Shown: in pieces, positions 1 through 7,602 of the stretch
How positions within the stretch are numbered: position 1 is the first letter of the stretch
Layout of the letters: every line of letters starts with the position of its first letter
NCBI RefSeq assembly: GCF_030816115.1
Contig: NZ_JAUSXQ010000001.1
Location: 1,426,001 to 1,490,000, forward strand
Direction: 5' to 3'
Origin: Chryseobacterium sp. W4I1
Lineage (GTDB): Bacteria > Bacteroidota > Bacteroidia > Flavobacteriales > Weeksellaceae
DNA length: 64,000 nucleotides
Notes under the pieces: generated by a model
What the model was told of the DNA's origin: nothing
Seen by the model: only the letters and a program-made list of their open reading frames with translations
Database searches by the model: none
Translations under genes and position numbers: made by a program

Positions 1-192
1 ATTATCGATTTTATTGGTACTGCTAACTGAATTTCTTTCCAAAAAATACAGGAGAATTAAAGTCCTTTTATTTTCCTGATTCCTTTAAACCATTTTGAAC
101 GGCATTTTTTGAAAAGATTTATAAAGTAAATTTTATAATGAAAGGACTATTGCTGTTAATTCAAAAAAATATAAAACAATAAATTTAAAAAT

Positions 193-1275
193 ATGAATTT
201 AAAAGATGTAAAAAACGAGTGGATCAATGAGCTTTCACAGCCATTAATGATCGCAGGACCATGCAGTGCCGAAAGTGAAGCTCAGATGCTTGAAACTGCC
301 AGAAGAATAAGAGAAACCAATGCTCAGGTGCCAATTTTCCGTGCAGGAATCTGGAAACCACGTACAAAGCCGAATGGTTTTGAAGGAGTAGGAGTAATCG
401 GTCTGAACTGGCTGAAAAAAGTAAAAGAAGAATACGGATTCAAAACTGCTACAGAAGTTGCCAACGCTCACCATGTATTTGCTGCTTTGGAAGCGGATGT
501 AGATGTTCTTTGGATTGGCGCTCGTTCTACAGTAAACCCGTTTACCGTGCAGGAGATCGCAATGGCTTTAAGAGGAACTGACAAACCAGTATTCGTTAAA
601 AACCCTGTCAATCCGGATCTTGCTTTATGGATTGGCGCTTTAGAAAGACTTTTAGGTCAGGATATCAAAAATTTAGGTGTGATCCACAGAGGATTTTCAA
701 CTTACCAGAAAACAAAATATAGAAACAATCCAAACTGGCAGATTGCCCTTGATTTCAAAAGCCAGTTCCCCAATATTCCAATGCTGATAGACCCTTCCCA
801 CATCTGTGGAAACAGAACCGGTCTTGCAGATATTACACAGGAGGCACTGAATGTAGGATACCAGGGTGCGATCATTGAAAGCCACTGCAACCCTGATGAA
901 GCTTGGAGCGACGCAGCACAGCAGATAACTCCTGAAGTACTTGCAGAGCTGATCGGGAACTTAAAAGTAAGAAACTCAGGTTTGGCAGGATTCGATAATG
1001 AAATGGGAAGACACAGAACCCTGATTTCTGATTTGGACTTCCAGCTGATCGAACTTCTTTCCCAAAGAATGAAGATCTCTGAAAAGATAGGGAAGCTTAA
1101 AAAAGAGAATGATATTGCTATTTTCCAGCCTGAAAGATGGAAAGTAATCACAGAATACGCCAATCAGAAAGCGAAAGAGACTGGGATGTCTCAGGAATTT
1201 ATTGAGAAAGTTTTCAAAGCGATACATGAAGAATCTATTGAAGTACAGAACAGTATTATGATCGATAGAGCATAA
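193..1275 (+). CDS. Bifunctional DAHP synthase / chorismate mutase (type II)
   Basis: This 360-residue cytoplasmic enzyme would catalyse the first step of the shikimate pathway (phosphoenolpyruvate plus erythrose 4-phosphate to DAHP) and also convert chorismate to prephenate. Residues 1-260 form the type I-beta DAHP synthase barrel. Visible motifs are AGPCSAES (residues 21-28, with the metal-ligand Cys24), RAGIWKPRTKP (50-60), VFVKNPVNPD, HRGFSTY, DPSHICGNR and ESHCNPDEAWSD. From about residue 267 a helical AroQ-type chorismate mutase domain follows, beginning EMGRHRTLISDLD. This fusion order is usual in Bacteroidota and lets prephenate or chorismate-pathway ligands control flux. The ATG at 193 gives the normal family N-terminus. 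The gene stands alone, and no TAnnTTTG box is clear within the 192 bases shown upstream. Confidence 0.95.
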   Translation: MNLKDVKNEWINELSQPLMIAGPCSAESEAQMLETARRIRETNAQVPIFRAGIWKPRTKPNGFEGVGVIGLNWLKKVKEEYGFKTATEVANAHHVFAALEADVDVLWIGARSTVNPFTVQEIAMALRGTDKPVFVKNPVNPDLALWIGALERLLGQDIKNLGVIHRGFSTYQKTKYRNNPNWQIALDFKSQFPNIPMLIDPSHICGNRTGLADITQEALNVGYQGAIIESHCNPDEAWSDAAQQITPEVLAELIGNLKVRNSGLAGFDNEMGRHRTLISDLDFQLIELLSQRMKISEKIGKLKKENDIAIFQPERWKVITEYANQKAKETGMSQEFIEKVFKAIHEESIEVQNSIMIDRA

Positions 1276-1352
1276 GCGATAATTAATAAGTAATAGGCTT
1301 AGGAAATAGGGAAGAGTTTACTCAGATACCCAAATCCTAAGCCCTAATTGCT

Positions 1353-1360
1353 TATATTTG
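1353..1360 (+). promoter_or_regulatory. -7 promoter box upstream of rsgA
   Basis: TATATTTG matches the Bacteroidota -7 consensus TAnnTTTG. It ends 14 bases before the ATG at 1375, so transcription should begin only a few bases before that codon. This rules out the in-frame TTG at 1348 as the start. Confidence 0.6.
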
Positions 1361-1374
1361 TAGCCAATTATCAT

Positions 1375-2301
1375 ATGAAAGGAAAAATCATTAAATCTAC
1401 AGGCAGCTGGTACCAGGTCATGGAATTCGGAACAGATAAAATTTTCGAAGCAAGGATTCGTGGTAAATTCAAACTTATTAAAACAAGGCTTACCAATCCA
1501 CTCGCTGTAGGAGATTTTGTAGAATTTCAGCTGGAACAGGATGATATTGCGTGGATCACCCAAATAGAGCCCCGTACCAATTATCTCATCAGAAAATCTG
1601 TCAACCTTTCAAAAGAAGCCCATATTATTGCTTCCAACATAGATCTTGCCTGCTTTATGTTCACCTTAAAGCATCCTGAAACCTCATTGGGCTTTCTGGA
1701 CAGATTTCTGGCTTGCTGTGAAGCTTATAATATTACCCCCCTGATTCTGTTCAATAAAATTGATGTTCTGAATGAAGACGAAATTGAGTTGGTTAAGGAT
1801 ATAGAATTCCTTTATCAGGAAATAGGATACGATACTTTGGAGATCTCGTCTTATTCCAAACTGAATTTTGAGGAGCTAAGAGATCTTCTTAAAAATAAAA
1901 CCTCAGTATTTTTCGGACATTCAGGGTGTGGAAAATCTACATTGGTAAACGCGCTGCAGCCCGGATTAAATTTAAAAACTTCTGAGATTTCAGATTCTCA
2001 CCTAAAAGGAAAACATACCACAACATTTGCCCAAATGCACTTCTGGGATTTTGGTGGAAACGTGATTGATACTCCCGGTGTACGTGAATTTGCTATGATT
2101 GACATTGAAAAAGAAGAAGTACAACATTATTTTCCTGAGATCTTCAAGAAAAGAAAAGAATGTAAATTCCATAACTGCCTTCACATTAATGAGCCAAAAT
2201 GTGCTGTTCTGGATGCTCTTGAAACCGGAGAAATTCAGCACTCCCGTTACGCCAATTATATAAAATTGATGGAAGAAGCTGACGAAAATTCACAGAAATA
2301 A
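1375..2301 (+). CDS. rsgA: Ribosome small subunit-dependent GTPase RsgA
   Basis: A circularly permuted GTPase that acts in late maturation of the 30S ribosomal subunit. The protein (308 residues from the chosen start) has an N-terminal OB-fold. The G motifs then appear in permuted order: NKID (G4) first, GHSGCGKST (G1, P-loop) next, and DTPG (G3) after it. A C-terminal zinc finger of the form C-x4-HNC...C (CKFHNCLHINEPKC) closes the protein, all as in the family. An in-frame TTG at 1348 would add nine residues, but a promoter -7 box lies within that extension, so the ATG at 1375 is preferred. Length and motifs are complete. The gene is monocistronic here, followed by a 610-base spacer. Confidence 0.96.
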   Translation: MKGKIIKSTGSWYQVMEFGTDKIFEARIRGKFKLIKTRLTNPLAVGDFVEFQLEQDDIAWITQIEPRTNYLIRKSVNLSKEAHIIASNIDLACFMFTLKHPETSLGFLDRFLACCEAYNITPLILFNKIDVLNEDEIELVKDIEFLYQEIGYDTLEISSYSKLNFEELRDLLKNKTSVFFGHSGCGKSTLVNALQPGLNLKTSEISDSHLKGKHTTTFAQMHFWDFGGNVIDTPGVREFAMIDIEKEEVQHYFPEIFKKRKECKFHNCLHINEPKCAVLDALETGEIQHSRYANYIKLMEEADENSQK

Positions 2302-2710
2302 AATATCCCTACAATTTGAACCCTTAATTAGAGTCAATCCGGAATTGATTCTATCTCTGCATGCTTACTTTTATAGATAAATTAAACTCTGAGTAAATTC
2401 ATATAGCTCACAATAGAAATCTATAGCATCTCAAATTCTACAGTAAAAAAAGTTGATTTTTTTAAACAATAATTTACTTCAGAAAAATGAACTTTCAATT
2501 TTATAATAACTCTACTTTTTGACTTTAGTATTTTGGCAGATTAGTCTGCTTTTTTTCATTTGAACTCATTTGAAAAATCGAGTCAGAAAAAAATATCAAA
2601 AAATTAATATTATTTCATTGATTGAAATAGAAGCAATAATGTATTAATATGATTTTAATATGTTTTCAAAATTATCATATCGTTAATGAATTGCTCTGAT
2701 TATTACAAAT

Positions 2711-2738
2711 AAAAAACCCAGCCGAAGCTGGGTAAAAA
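2711..2738. terminator. GC hairpin flanked by A tracts
   Basis: A perfect 7-bp stem (ACCCAGC / GCTGGGT) with a CGAA loop at 2716-2733. A tracts lie on both sides, so a T tract follows the stem only on the minus strand. It may be a minus-strand or bidirectional terminator, or part of a small RNA element together with the motif at 2734-2762. Confidence 0.45.
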
Positions 2739-2747
2739 CTAATAACC

Positions 2748-2861
2748 ATGAAAACTCAAATTAAACATGAGAATCGTAATAGAATTAACAATTACTGTGC
2801 CAAAGTTTTTATGTCATTTCTTAATAAAAGTTATTTTTATGTTAAAAAATATTTAAAATAA
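2748..2861 (+). CDS. Possible 37-residue small protein
   Basis: An ATG-initiated frame of 37 codons starts 14 bases after a strong hairpin. Its predicted product begins MKTQIKHENRNR and has a more hydrophobic, aromatic and lysine-rich C-terminal half. Its first bases sit in a motif (AAAAACTAATAACCA) that is repeated at 5617-5631, but the second copy has AAG where this one has ATG, so the motif may be conserved for a reason other than coding. I do not recognise the peptide. It may be a real small protein, a leader peptide or chance. Confidence 0.2.
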   Translation: MKTQIKHENRNRINNYCAKVFMSFLNKSYFYVKKYLK

Positions 2862-2880
2862 AAATGAAGAATATTTTTTG

Positions 2881-2888
2881 TAATTTTG
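2881..2888 (+). promoter_or_regulatory. -7 promoter box of ndk
   Basis: TAATTTTG fits TAnnTTTG and ends 24 bases before the ndk ATG. A clear -33 TTTG at the usual 19-bp distance is not visible. Confidence 0.55.
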
Positions 2889-2912
2889 CGGCATTAAAAA
2901 AATTATACATTT

Positions 2913-3329
2913 ATGTCTAACATTACATTCACTATGATTAAGCCTGATGCTGTAGCAGACGGACATATCGGTGCTATATTAGGTAAGATCGCAGAAGGAG
3001 GTTTTAAGATTAAAGCTTTAAAATTAACTCAGCTTACAGTAGCTGATGCTAAAAAATTCTATGAAGTACATGCTGAAAGACCATTTTATGGTGAGTTGGT
3101 AGAATTCATGAGTTCAGGTCCTATCGTAGCTGCTGTTCTAGAAAAAGACAATGCAGTTGAAGACTTCAGAACATTAATCGGATCTACAAACCCTGCAGAT
3201 GCAGCAGAAGGTACCATCAGAAAAATGTTTGCAAGAAGTATCGGAGAAAATGCGGTTCACGGTTCAGATTCTGACGAGAATGCTCTTATCGAAGCTCAAT
3301 TCCACTTTTCAGGAAGAGAGATTTTCTAA
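2913..3329 (+). CDS. ndk: Nucleoside-diphosphate kinase
   Basis: A 138-residue cytoplasmic enzyme that transfers the gamma-phosphate of ATP to NDPs and keeps NTP pools balanced. The N-terminus [10 protein letters not shown] is the family signature. The active-site motif [10 protein letters not shown] carries the phosphorylated histidine at residue 116. The family length (about 140 residues) is matched and no key residue is missing. The gene has its own -7 box at 2881 and a strong intrinsic terminator at 3351, so it is transcribed singly. Confidence 0.98.
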   Translation: MSNITFTMIKPDAVADGHIGAILGKIAEGGFKIKALKLTQLTVADAKKFYEVHAERPFYGELVEFMSSGPIVAAVLEKDNAVEDFRTLIGSTNPADAAEGTIRKMFARSIGENAVHGSDSDENALIEAQFHFSGREIF

Positions 3330-3350
3330 GAAAGCTATTTTATACCATAT

Positions 3351-3382
3351 AAAATCCAGAGAATTTTCTCTGGATTTTTTTA
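3351..3382 (+). terminator. Intrinsic terminator of ndk
   Basis: A long perfect stem (AAAATCCAGAGAA / TTCTCTGGATTTT) is followed by a T run and lies 21 bases after the ndk stop codon. Confidence 0.85.
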
Positions 3383-3647
3383 TGCCAAAATGTCGTAGAG
3401 TATAGACTTTTAAATTTCATAATGAAGAGTACATATGTCAACATGATTTCTGGGCACTGATGGCTGTGAGGATTCACCATAAGGAAACAATTTTAACTAA
3501 TATGCTGTTCCTTAATGCTAAATGGGAGTTTAGATATTAAAATATCAAGTCTAATCTTTAAATTTCAGAATATTCTCCATTAAATTATTGTATTTTTAGC
3601 ATAACCATAAATGGAATGCTTATTGTAAGTTCCATAAAAAAGATATT
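3383..3647. other. Upstream region of the candidate RiPP operon
   Basis: About 265 bases with no gene. TATTTTTA at 3591-3598 is one base off the -7 consensus and would put a start site roughly 40 bases before the small peptide gene at 3648. No clear -33 box or operator stands out. Confidence 0.35.
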
Positions 3648-3860
3648 ATGAAAGTTCCAGCATTAGTAATGGCGAGTTTGTTAGCTGTAAGCGTATCAGC
3701 ACAAACAACAAAACCCGTTAAAAAGGTAAAGAAGCCGGTAAGTAAAATTAAAAAAGCAGAATCTCCAAAACCTATAAAAACGGCAGAGACAAAGTTTGTA
3801 CCTAAGAAAGACAGTGTTTTCAGAGGGGGCGGCGGTTGTCCGGCTTGTGGAATGGGATAG
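3648..3860 (+). CDS. Candidate MNIO-modified RiPP precursor, secreted, C-terminal CPACGMG
   Basis: A 70-residue peptide. Residues 1-19 form a Sec signal peptide with a likely cut after VSVSA. A Lys/Pro/Thr-rich spacer (about 20-59) follows, containing the repeats KPVKKVKKPVSKIKK. The tail is four glycines (60-63) followed by CPACGMG, with Cys64 and Cys67 the only cysteines. The stop codon directly abuts the start of a DUF692-family enzyme, so the two are translationally coupled. DUF692/MNIO enzymes (MbnB, TglH, ChrH, bufferin maturases) modify cysteines of short peptides encoded next to them, and bufferin precursors also carry Sec signals. I therefore infer that the CPAC core is the substrate and that the product is exported. 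An unmodified CxxC metal-binding peptide is the alternative. The exact family is not recognised. Confidence 0.7.
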   Translation: MKVPALVMASLLAVSVSAQTTKPVKKVKKPVSKIKKAESPKPIKTAETKFVPKKDSVFRGGGGCPACGMG

Positions 3861-4955
3861 ATGATGAAAAAACCGCTACTTGGATTGTCTATGATGCCGG
3901 AAGCAGAATTTGTTCCCGCCATATTACCTATGCTTCAGAATAATTCTGTGGATGTCTTGGAATGGTCTTTCGATACACTTTATGATACTGATGAGCCCGA
4001 ATGGCTCGGAGGACTTCTTGATTTTTATTCGGAGAACAGCAGGCTTTTGGGACATGGGGTTTATTATTCTCTTTTTGATGCGAGATGGACTGACAGACAG
4101 GAAATCTGGTTGGAAAAATTAAAAAAAGAATTAGACCGTAGAAATTACAATCACCTCACCGAACATTTCGGTTTTATGAATACGGAGAATTTTCATCAGG
4201 GAGTTCCGCTTCCTGTTCCATTGGATCCTACTATTCTTAAGATAGGGAAAGACCGGTTGAGAAGGCTGCAGGATGCTGCAGAAATTCCTGTCGGAGTAGA
4301 AAATCTCGCTTTTTCATTTTCAATAGATGATGTGAAGGAGCAAGGGGAGTTCCTTAATGAATTGGTAGAAGAAATTGATGGCTTTCTGATTCTTGATCTT
4401 CATAATATTTACTGCCAAGCCTGTAATTTTGAGGTGGATATTCGGGAGATTGTCAATGTATATCCTTTGGAAAAAGTGAAAGAAATCCATTTGTCAGGAG
4501 GAAGCTGGCAGGAAAGTTCTTACGGAAAAAATGTAAGAAGAGATACGCATGACGACAGGATTCCGCAGGATATACTGAATATATTGCCCGGCGTAATCGC
4601 TCAGTGCCAAAATCTGAACTATGTCATCATCGAAAGGTTAGGTCACACCTTAAATACAGAAGCCGAAAAACAGATTTTCCTTGATGACTTTAATAAGGTT
4701 CAAAGAATTATTGAAACGTCAGATTATTCAGTTGGAGAGAAAAAATCATGGAACCGCAGAAAATTTGATTATTCGGAACCTTTTGAAGATTTGCTGCTGT
4801 ATAATGAGCAGACAAGATTGACCAAACTTTTGTTTGATGGAAATGGAGTAGAATCTGTCAGAAATGAGAAGTTTCACTATTTCAAACCGGAAATCTGGGA
4901 CGCAGAAATGATCCTGACGGCACAGCAGATCATCAAAAAATGGAATCCTTACTAG
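3861..4955 (+). CDS. DUF692 / multinuclear non-heme iron oxidative enzyme (MNIO)
   Basis: A 364-residue protein with a DUF692-type TIM barrel, the fold of MbnB, TglH and ChrH, which use clustered iron and oxygen to rearrange peptide cysteines. Candidate metal ligands sit in order: His65 (LGHGVYYSL), Glu101-His102 (LTEHFGF), Glu147-Asn148 (GVENLAF), Asp179/His181/Asn182 and Asn189 (DLHNIYCQACN), His210 (EIHLSGG), Asp228/His230 (DTHDDRIP) and Glu258 (IERLGH). About 90 residues follow the barrel (from about 275), a tail that could serve as a built-in substrate-binding part, because no separate partner protein (such as MbnC, ChrI or DUF2063) is next door. The gene follows the peptide gene with no gap (start ATG at 3861 or 3864) and precedes a DUF1772-like membrane gene. 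The family call is firm; the reaction is unknown. Confidence 0.85.
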   Translation: MMKKPLLGLSMMPEAEFVPAILPMLQNNSVDVLEWSFDTLYDTDEPEWLGGLLDFYSENSRLLGHGVYYSLFDARWTDRQEIWLEKLKKELDRRNYNHLTEHFGFMNTENFHQGVPLPVPLDPTILKIGKDRLRRLQDAAEIPVGVENLAFSFSIDDVKEQGEFLNELVEEIDGFLILDLHNIYCQACNFEVDIREIVNVYPLEKVKEIHLSGGSWQESSYGKNVRRDTHDDRIPQDILNILPGVIAQCQNLNYVIIERLGHTLNTEAEKQIFLDDFNKVQRIIETSDYSVGEKKSWNRRKFDYSEPFEDLLLYNEQTRLTKLLFDGNGVESVRNEKFHYFKPEIWDAEMILTAQQIIKKWNPY

Positions 4956-4988
4956 GGTTCTTTTCAATAGACAACAAATCAAAATTAT

Positions 4989-5480
4989 ATGAAAATGACA
5001 ACGGTATTTTTACTCATTACTGCCGTACTTACGGCTTTGATTGCCGGGCTTTTCTATGCCTACTCGTGTTCTGTGGTACTGGGATTGGGAAAGCTTTCGG
5101 ATACTGAATATCTCAAAGCTATGCAAAACATTAACCGGGAAATTCTTAATCCGGTTTTTTTTATGAGCTTTATGGGGACCGCAGTGCTTCTCCCGGTAAC
5201 GGCTTTTCTTTTCAAGGGCCAGCAGCCGGCTTTCTTATTTCTTGTACTGGCAGCTGCTGCTTACCTGGTAGGCGTATTTGGTGTGACGGTTGCCGGCAAT
5301 GTTCCTCTGAATGATATGCTTGATAAATTTGATATCAGCGGAGCAGCTATTGAAGCAGTCAAGCAGATGCGTGCGGATTTTGAAAACAGATGGAATCTTC
5401 TGAATAATATCAGAACGGTATTCTCCGTCATCAGTATTATTTTTGTGGTCTGTGCCTGCATCTGGAATAAAGAAGTTTAA
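4989..5480 (+). CDS. DUF1772-like four-helix membrane protein
   Basis: A 163-residue inner-membrane protein with four predicted transmembrane helices at about 4-26, 54-75, 80-103 and 142-160. The region between helices three and four (NVPLNDMLDKF...MRADFENRWNLLNNIRTVFS) matches the signature of DUF1772, the family that includes fungal anthrone oxygenase-like proteins; N-x-P-L-N and W-x-x-x-N-x-x-R are its conserved parts. It lies 33 bases after the MNIO gene in the same direction and is probably cotranscribed. Membrane proteins of other types (for example DoxX) accompany MNIO/bufferin operons, so a role in redox chemistry, export or handling of the modified peptide is a reasonable but unproven inference. 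Confidence 0.7.
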   Translation: MKMTTVFLLITAVLTALIAGLFYAYSCSVVLGLGKLSDTEYLKAMQNINREILNPVFFMSFMGTAVLLPVTAFLFKGQQPAFLFLVLAAAAYLVGVFGVTVAGNVPLNDMLDKFDISGAAIEAVKQMRADFENRWNLLNNIRTVFSVISIIFVVCACIWNKEV

Positions 5481-5499
5481 TAGCTTTTTTATAGATTAA

Positions 5500-5535
5500 G
5501 TAGAAATACGTAACGGATAAATTCAGTATTTCTAC
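5500..5535. repeat. 10-bp perfect inverted repeat
   Basis: GTAGAAATAC (5500-5509) and GTATTTCTAC (5526-5535) are perfect inverted copies 16 bases apart, just downstream of the DUF1772 gene. The arms are AT-rich and no U tract follows, so this looks more like a regulator site or RNA stem than a terminator. Confidence 0.45.
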
Positions 5536-5616
5536 GGATGTGCTGTGTGCGTTTTTATTTGCAATTTTACAACAGCAATAGCACAAGGAATCTTAAGCAT
5601 TAAAGTTTTACGACAC

Positions 5617-5645
5617 AAAAACTAATAACCAAGACAGCTCAAATT
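5617..5645 (+). repeat. Second copy of the AAAAACTAATAACCA motif
   Basis: The first 15 bases match 2734-2748 exactly. The following 14 (AGACAGCTCAAATT against TGAAAACTCAAATT) differ mainly in the middle. Both copies lie close to a GC-rich hairpin. Confidence 0.5.
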
Positions 5646-5655
5646 CCACAAGAAG

Positions 5656-5681
5656 AAAGGCAGCCCGTAAAGCTGCCTTTT
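5656..5681. terminator. Bidirectional hairpin between DUF1772 gene and rpe
   Basis: A perfect stem AAAGGCAGC / GCTGCCTTT with a 7-base loop sits in the convergent spacer. T tracts are short on both strands. Confidence 0.6.
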
Positions 5682-5703
5682 ATGTGTTATAAGTCTAAAG
5701 AAA

Positions 5704-6354
5704 TCAGATCTTTAATAATTCAATTGTTCGTTCCGGGCTTTCTGCAGAGAAAACTGCATTTCCGGCAACTAAAACGTCTGCGCCGGCTTCGAAAAGTTTG
5801 GAAGCGTTATCAAGATTAACTCCGCCGTCAATTTGGATAAGAGCCGTGGAATTGTTACTCAAAATAAGGTCTTTAGTCTCAGCAATCTTCTTGTATGTAT
5901 TTTCAATGAATTTCTGGCCGCCAAATCCAGGGTTTACACTCATTAAAAGAACAAGATCTACGTCAGCAATAATGTCTTCAAGCATTAATACAGGAGTAGA
6001 AGGGTTTAAAACAACCCCTGCTTTTGCCCCTCTGCTCTGGATATGATGAATCGTTCTGTGAAGATGTGTACATGCTTCATAATGCACAGAAATAAGATCC
6101 GCACCGTGATTGATGAATTCATCCACATATTTATCCGGTTCTACGATCATCAAATGAACATCAACAAATTTTTTAGCATGCTGCTGTACAGTCTTCATCA
6201 CTGGAAAGCCAAATGAAATGTTCGGGACAAATCTTCCATCCATCACATCGATGTGGAACCAGTCTGCCTGGGAATTGTTCAGCATTTCAATGTCTCTTTG
6301 CAGATTCCCGAAGTCTGCGGATAAAAGGGAAGGAGCAATAAGCTTCGTTTTCAT
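5704..6354 (-). CDS. rpe: Ribulose-phosphate 3-epimerase
   Basis: A 216-residue TIM-barrel enzyme that interconverts ribulose 5-phosphate and xylulose 5-phosphate in the pentose phosphate pathway. The N-terminus IAPSLLSADFGNL, the metal-ligand motif WFHIDVMDGRFVPN, HLMIVEPDKY, the flexible-loop motif VNPGFGGQKF and the C-terminal QIDGGVN and DVLVAGNAVF phosphate-binding motifs are all present. Length matches the family. The gene is followed on the plus-strand side by the M42 peptidase gene, in the same direction, with a repeat-bearing spacer between them. Confidence 0.97.
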   Translation of the reverse strand: MKTKLIAPSLLSADFGNLQRDIEMLNNSQADWFHIDVMDGRFVPNISFGFPVMKTVQQHAKKFVDVHLMIVEPDKYVDEFINHGADLISVHYEACTHLHRTIHHIQSRGAKAGVVLNPSTPVLMLEDIIADVDLVLLMSVNPGFGGQKFIENTYKKIAETKDLILSNNSTALIQIDGGVNLDNASKLFEAGADVLVAGNAVFSAESPERTIELLKI

Positions 6355-6377
6355 TTTTACTTTTTATTAGATATTTA

Positions 6378-6476
6378 GAGTCAAGAACCAAGAGCCAAGA
6401 TAAGTCTTGCGGATATTAGCATTTTTATGACCTATTTTTGAGCGTCTTGAATCTTGTGTCTTGCATCTTGATTCTC
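6378..6476. repeat. Imperfect inverted array of CAAGA units
   Basis: The left arm (6378-6408) holds CAAGA units at about 7-base spacing. The right arm (6444-6476) is its imperfect reverse complement, with TCTTG units at the same spacing. It fills the whole spacer between rpe and the M42 peptidase gene. It resembles a dispersed, non-coding inverted repeat that can form a stem in the mRNA. Confidence 0.5.
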
Positions 6477-7550
6477 TTAGTGATACTTCAGTTTCATTTC
6501 CGGTTTGATCTTCAGAAGTGTTTCGTAGATCAGTTGGATTACGTTTCCTACATCTTCCTTAGAAACCATTTCTACCGTTGTATGCATGTAGCGCAAAGGT
6601 AAGGAAATTAATGCACTTGGTACTCCGCCGTTAGAATGTGCAAAAGCATCGGTGTCTGTTCCTGTTGCTCTGCTTGAAGCAGCTCTCTGGAAAGGAATTT
6701 TTTTAGATTTTGCTGTATCAATAATCAGTTCTCTGATGGTGTGATGAACACTTGGAGCAAAGAAAACGACAGGTCCGTCACCACATTTCTGGTCGCCCTC
6801 TTTTTTCTTTTCGATCATTGGGGTAGTGGTATCATGGGTAACATCGGTTACAATGGCGATATTAGGTTTAATAGTATCAGCAATCATATCTGCACCGTAT
6901 AATCCTACTTCTTCCTGTACAGAATTTGTGATATACAGTCCGAATGGAATTGTTTTTTTGTTCTCTTTTAAAAGTCTTGCCACTTCTGCGATCATAAAGC
7001 CTCCAATTCTGTTATCCAATGCCCTGCAGACGAAATACCGGTCATTCATTTCAAAGAATTCATCAGGATAAGTGATCATACAGCCTACATAAATTCCCAT
7101 TTCCTCTACTTCTTTTTTGGTAACAGCACCACAGTCGATGAAGATGTTTTCAATTTTCGGTGTAGGTTCGTTCTGATTGCTTCTGGTATGAATGGCGGGC
7201 CATCCGAAAACTCCTTTTGCAATTCCGTTTTCACCATGGATGTGAACAACTTTTGATGGGGCAATCGTCTGATCAGAGCCTCCGTTTCTGATCACATAGA
7301 TCAATCCGTCATCTGTTATATAATTTACATACCAGGAAATTTCATCGGCATGAGCTTCAATCACTACTTTAAATTCAGCTTCGGGATTGATTATCCCATA
7401 GCAAGTTCCGTAATGATCAACTTCGATTTTGTCTACATACGGTCTGATGTAGTCCATCCAGATTTCCTGGCCTTTATGTTCGTAACCTGTTGGTGAAGAA
7501 GTATTTAAATATTTTTCTAAAAATTTCAAAGATTTCTTTTCAAATTTCAT
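6477..7550 (-). CDS. M42 family metallopeptidase (glutamyl aminopeptidase type)
   Basis: A 357-residue cytosolic enzyme of the PepA/FrvX (M42) family, which as tetrahedral dodecamers trims short peptides from the N-terminus. Metal and catalytic motifs seen are AHADE (His67), CRALDNRIGG (bridging Asp), VQEEVG (catalytic and ligand Glu pair), VTDVTHD and RYMHTTVEMV (last His ligand). No signal peptide is present, in line with a cytosolic role in peptide turnover. It is divergent from the DUF4294 gene, with 52 bases between the start codons. That pairing may share regulatory sequence, but no clear TAnnTTTG box is visible there. Confidence 0.93.
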   Translation of the reverse strand: MKFEKKSLKFLEKYLNTSSPTGYEHKGQEIWMDYIRPYVDKIEVDHYGTCYGIINPEAEFKVVIEAHADEISWYVNYITDDGLIYVIRNGGSDQTIAPSKVVHIHGENGIAKGVFGWPAIHTRSNQNEPTPKIENIFIDCGAVTKKEVEEMGIYVGCMITYPDEFFEMNDRYFVCRALDNRIGGFMIAEVARLLKENKKTIPFGLYITNSVQEEVGLYGADMIADTIKPNIAIVTDVTHDTTTPMIEKKKEGDQKCGDGPVVFFAPSVHHTIRELIIDTAKSKKIPFQRAASSRATGTDTDAFAHSNGGVPSALISLPLRYMHTTVEMVSKEDVGNVIQLIYETLLKIKPEMKLKYH

Positions 7551-7602
7551 AAAAGGGAATGATTTTTGCGTGTAATTTTTGTTATAAGTAAGTGTAAAAA
7601 TA

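Larger units (their letters stand above)
2302..2912. other. 610-base spacer with hairpin and a possible small ORF
   Basis: An AT-rich spacer between rsgA and ndk with no long open frame. Near its right end it holds a strong hairpin (2716-2733), a short motif that recurs at 5617-5645, and a 37-codon ORF (2748-2861). The left 400 bases show nothing recognisable. Confidence 0.6.

Noticed and set aside
2716..2733. CRISPR-like repeat with hairpin
   Set aside because: Only one copy of the hairpin and no spacer array; the window has no CRISPR repeats or cas genes.
3199..3405. Second frame overlapping the ndk 3' end
   Set aside because: It runs through the ndk terminator and has no features; an out-of-frame shadow.
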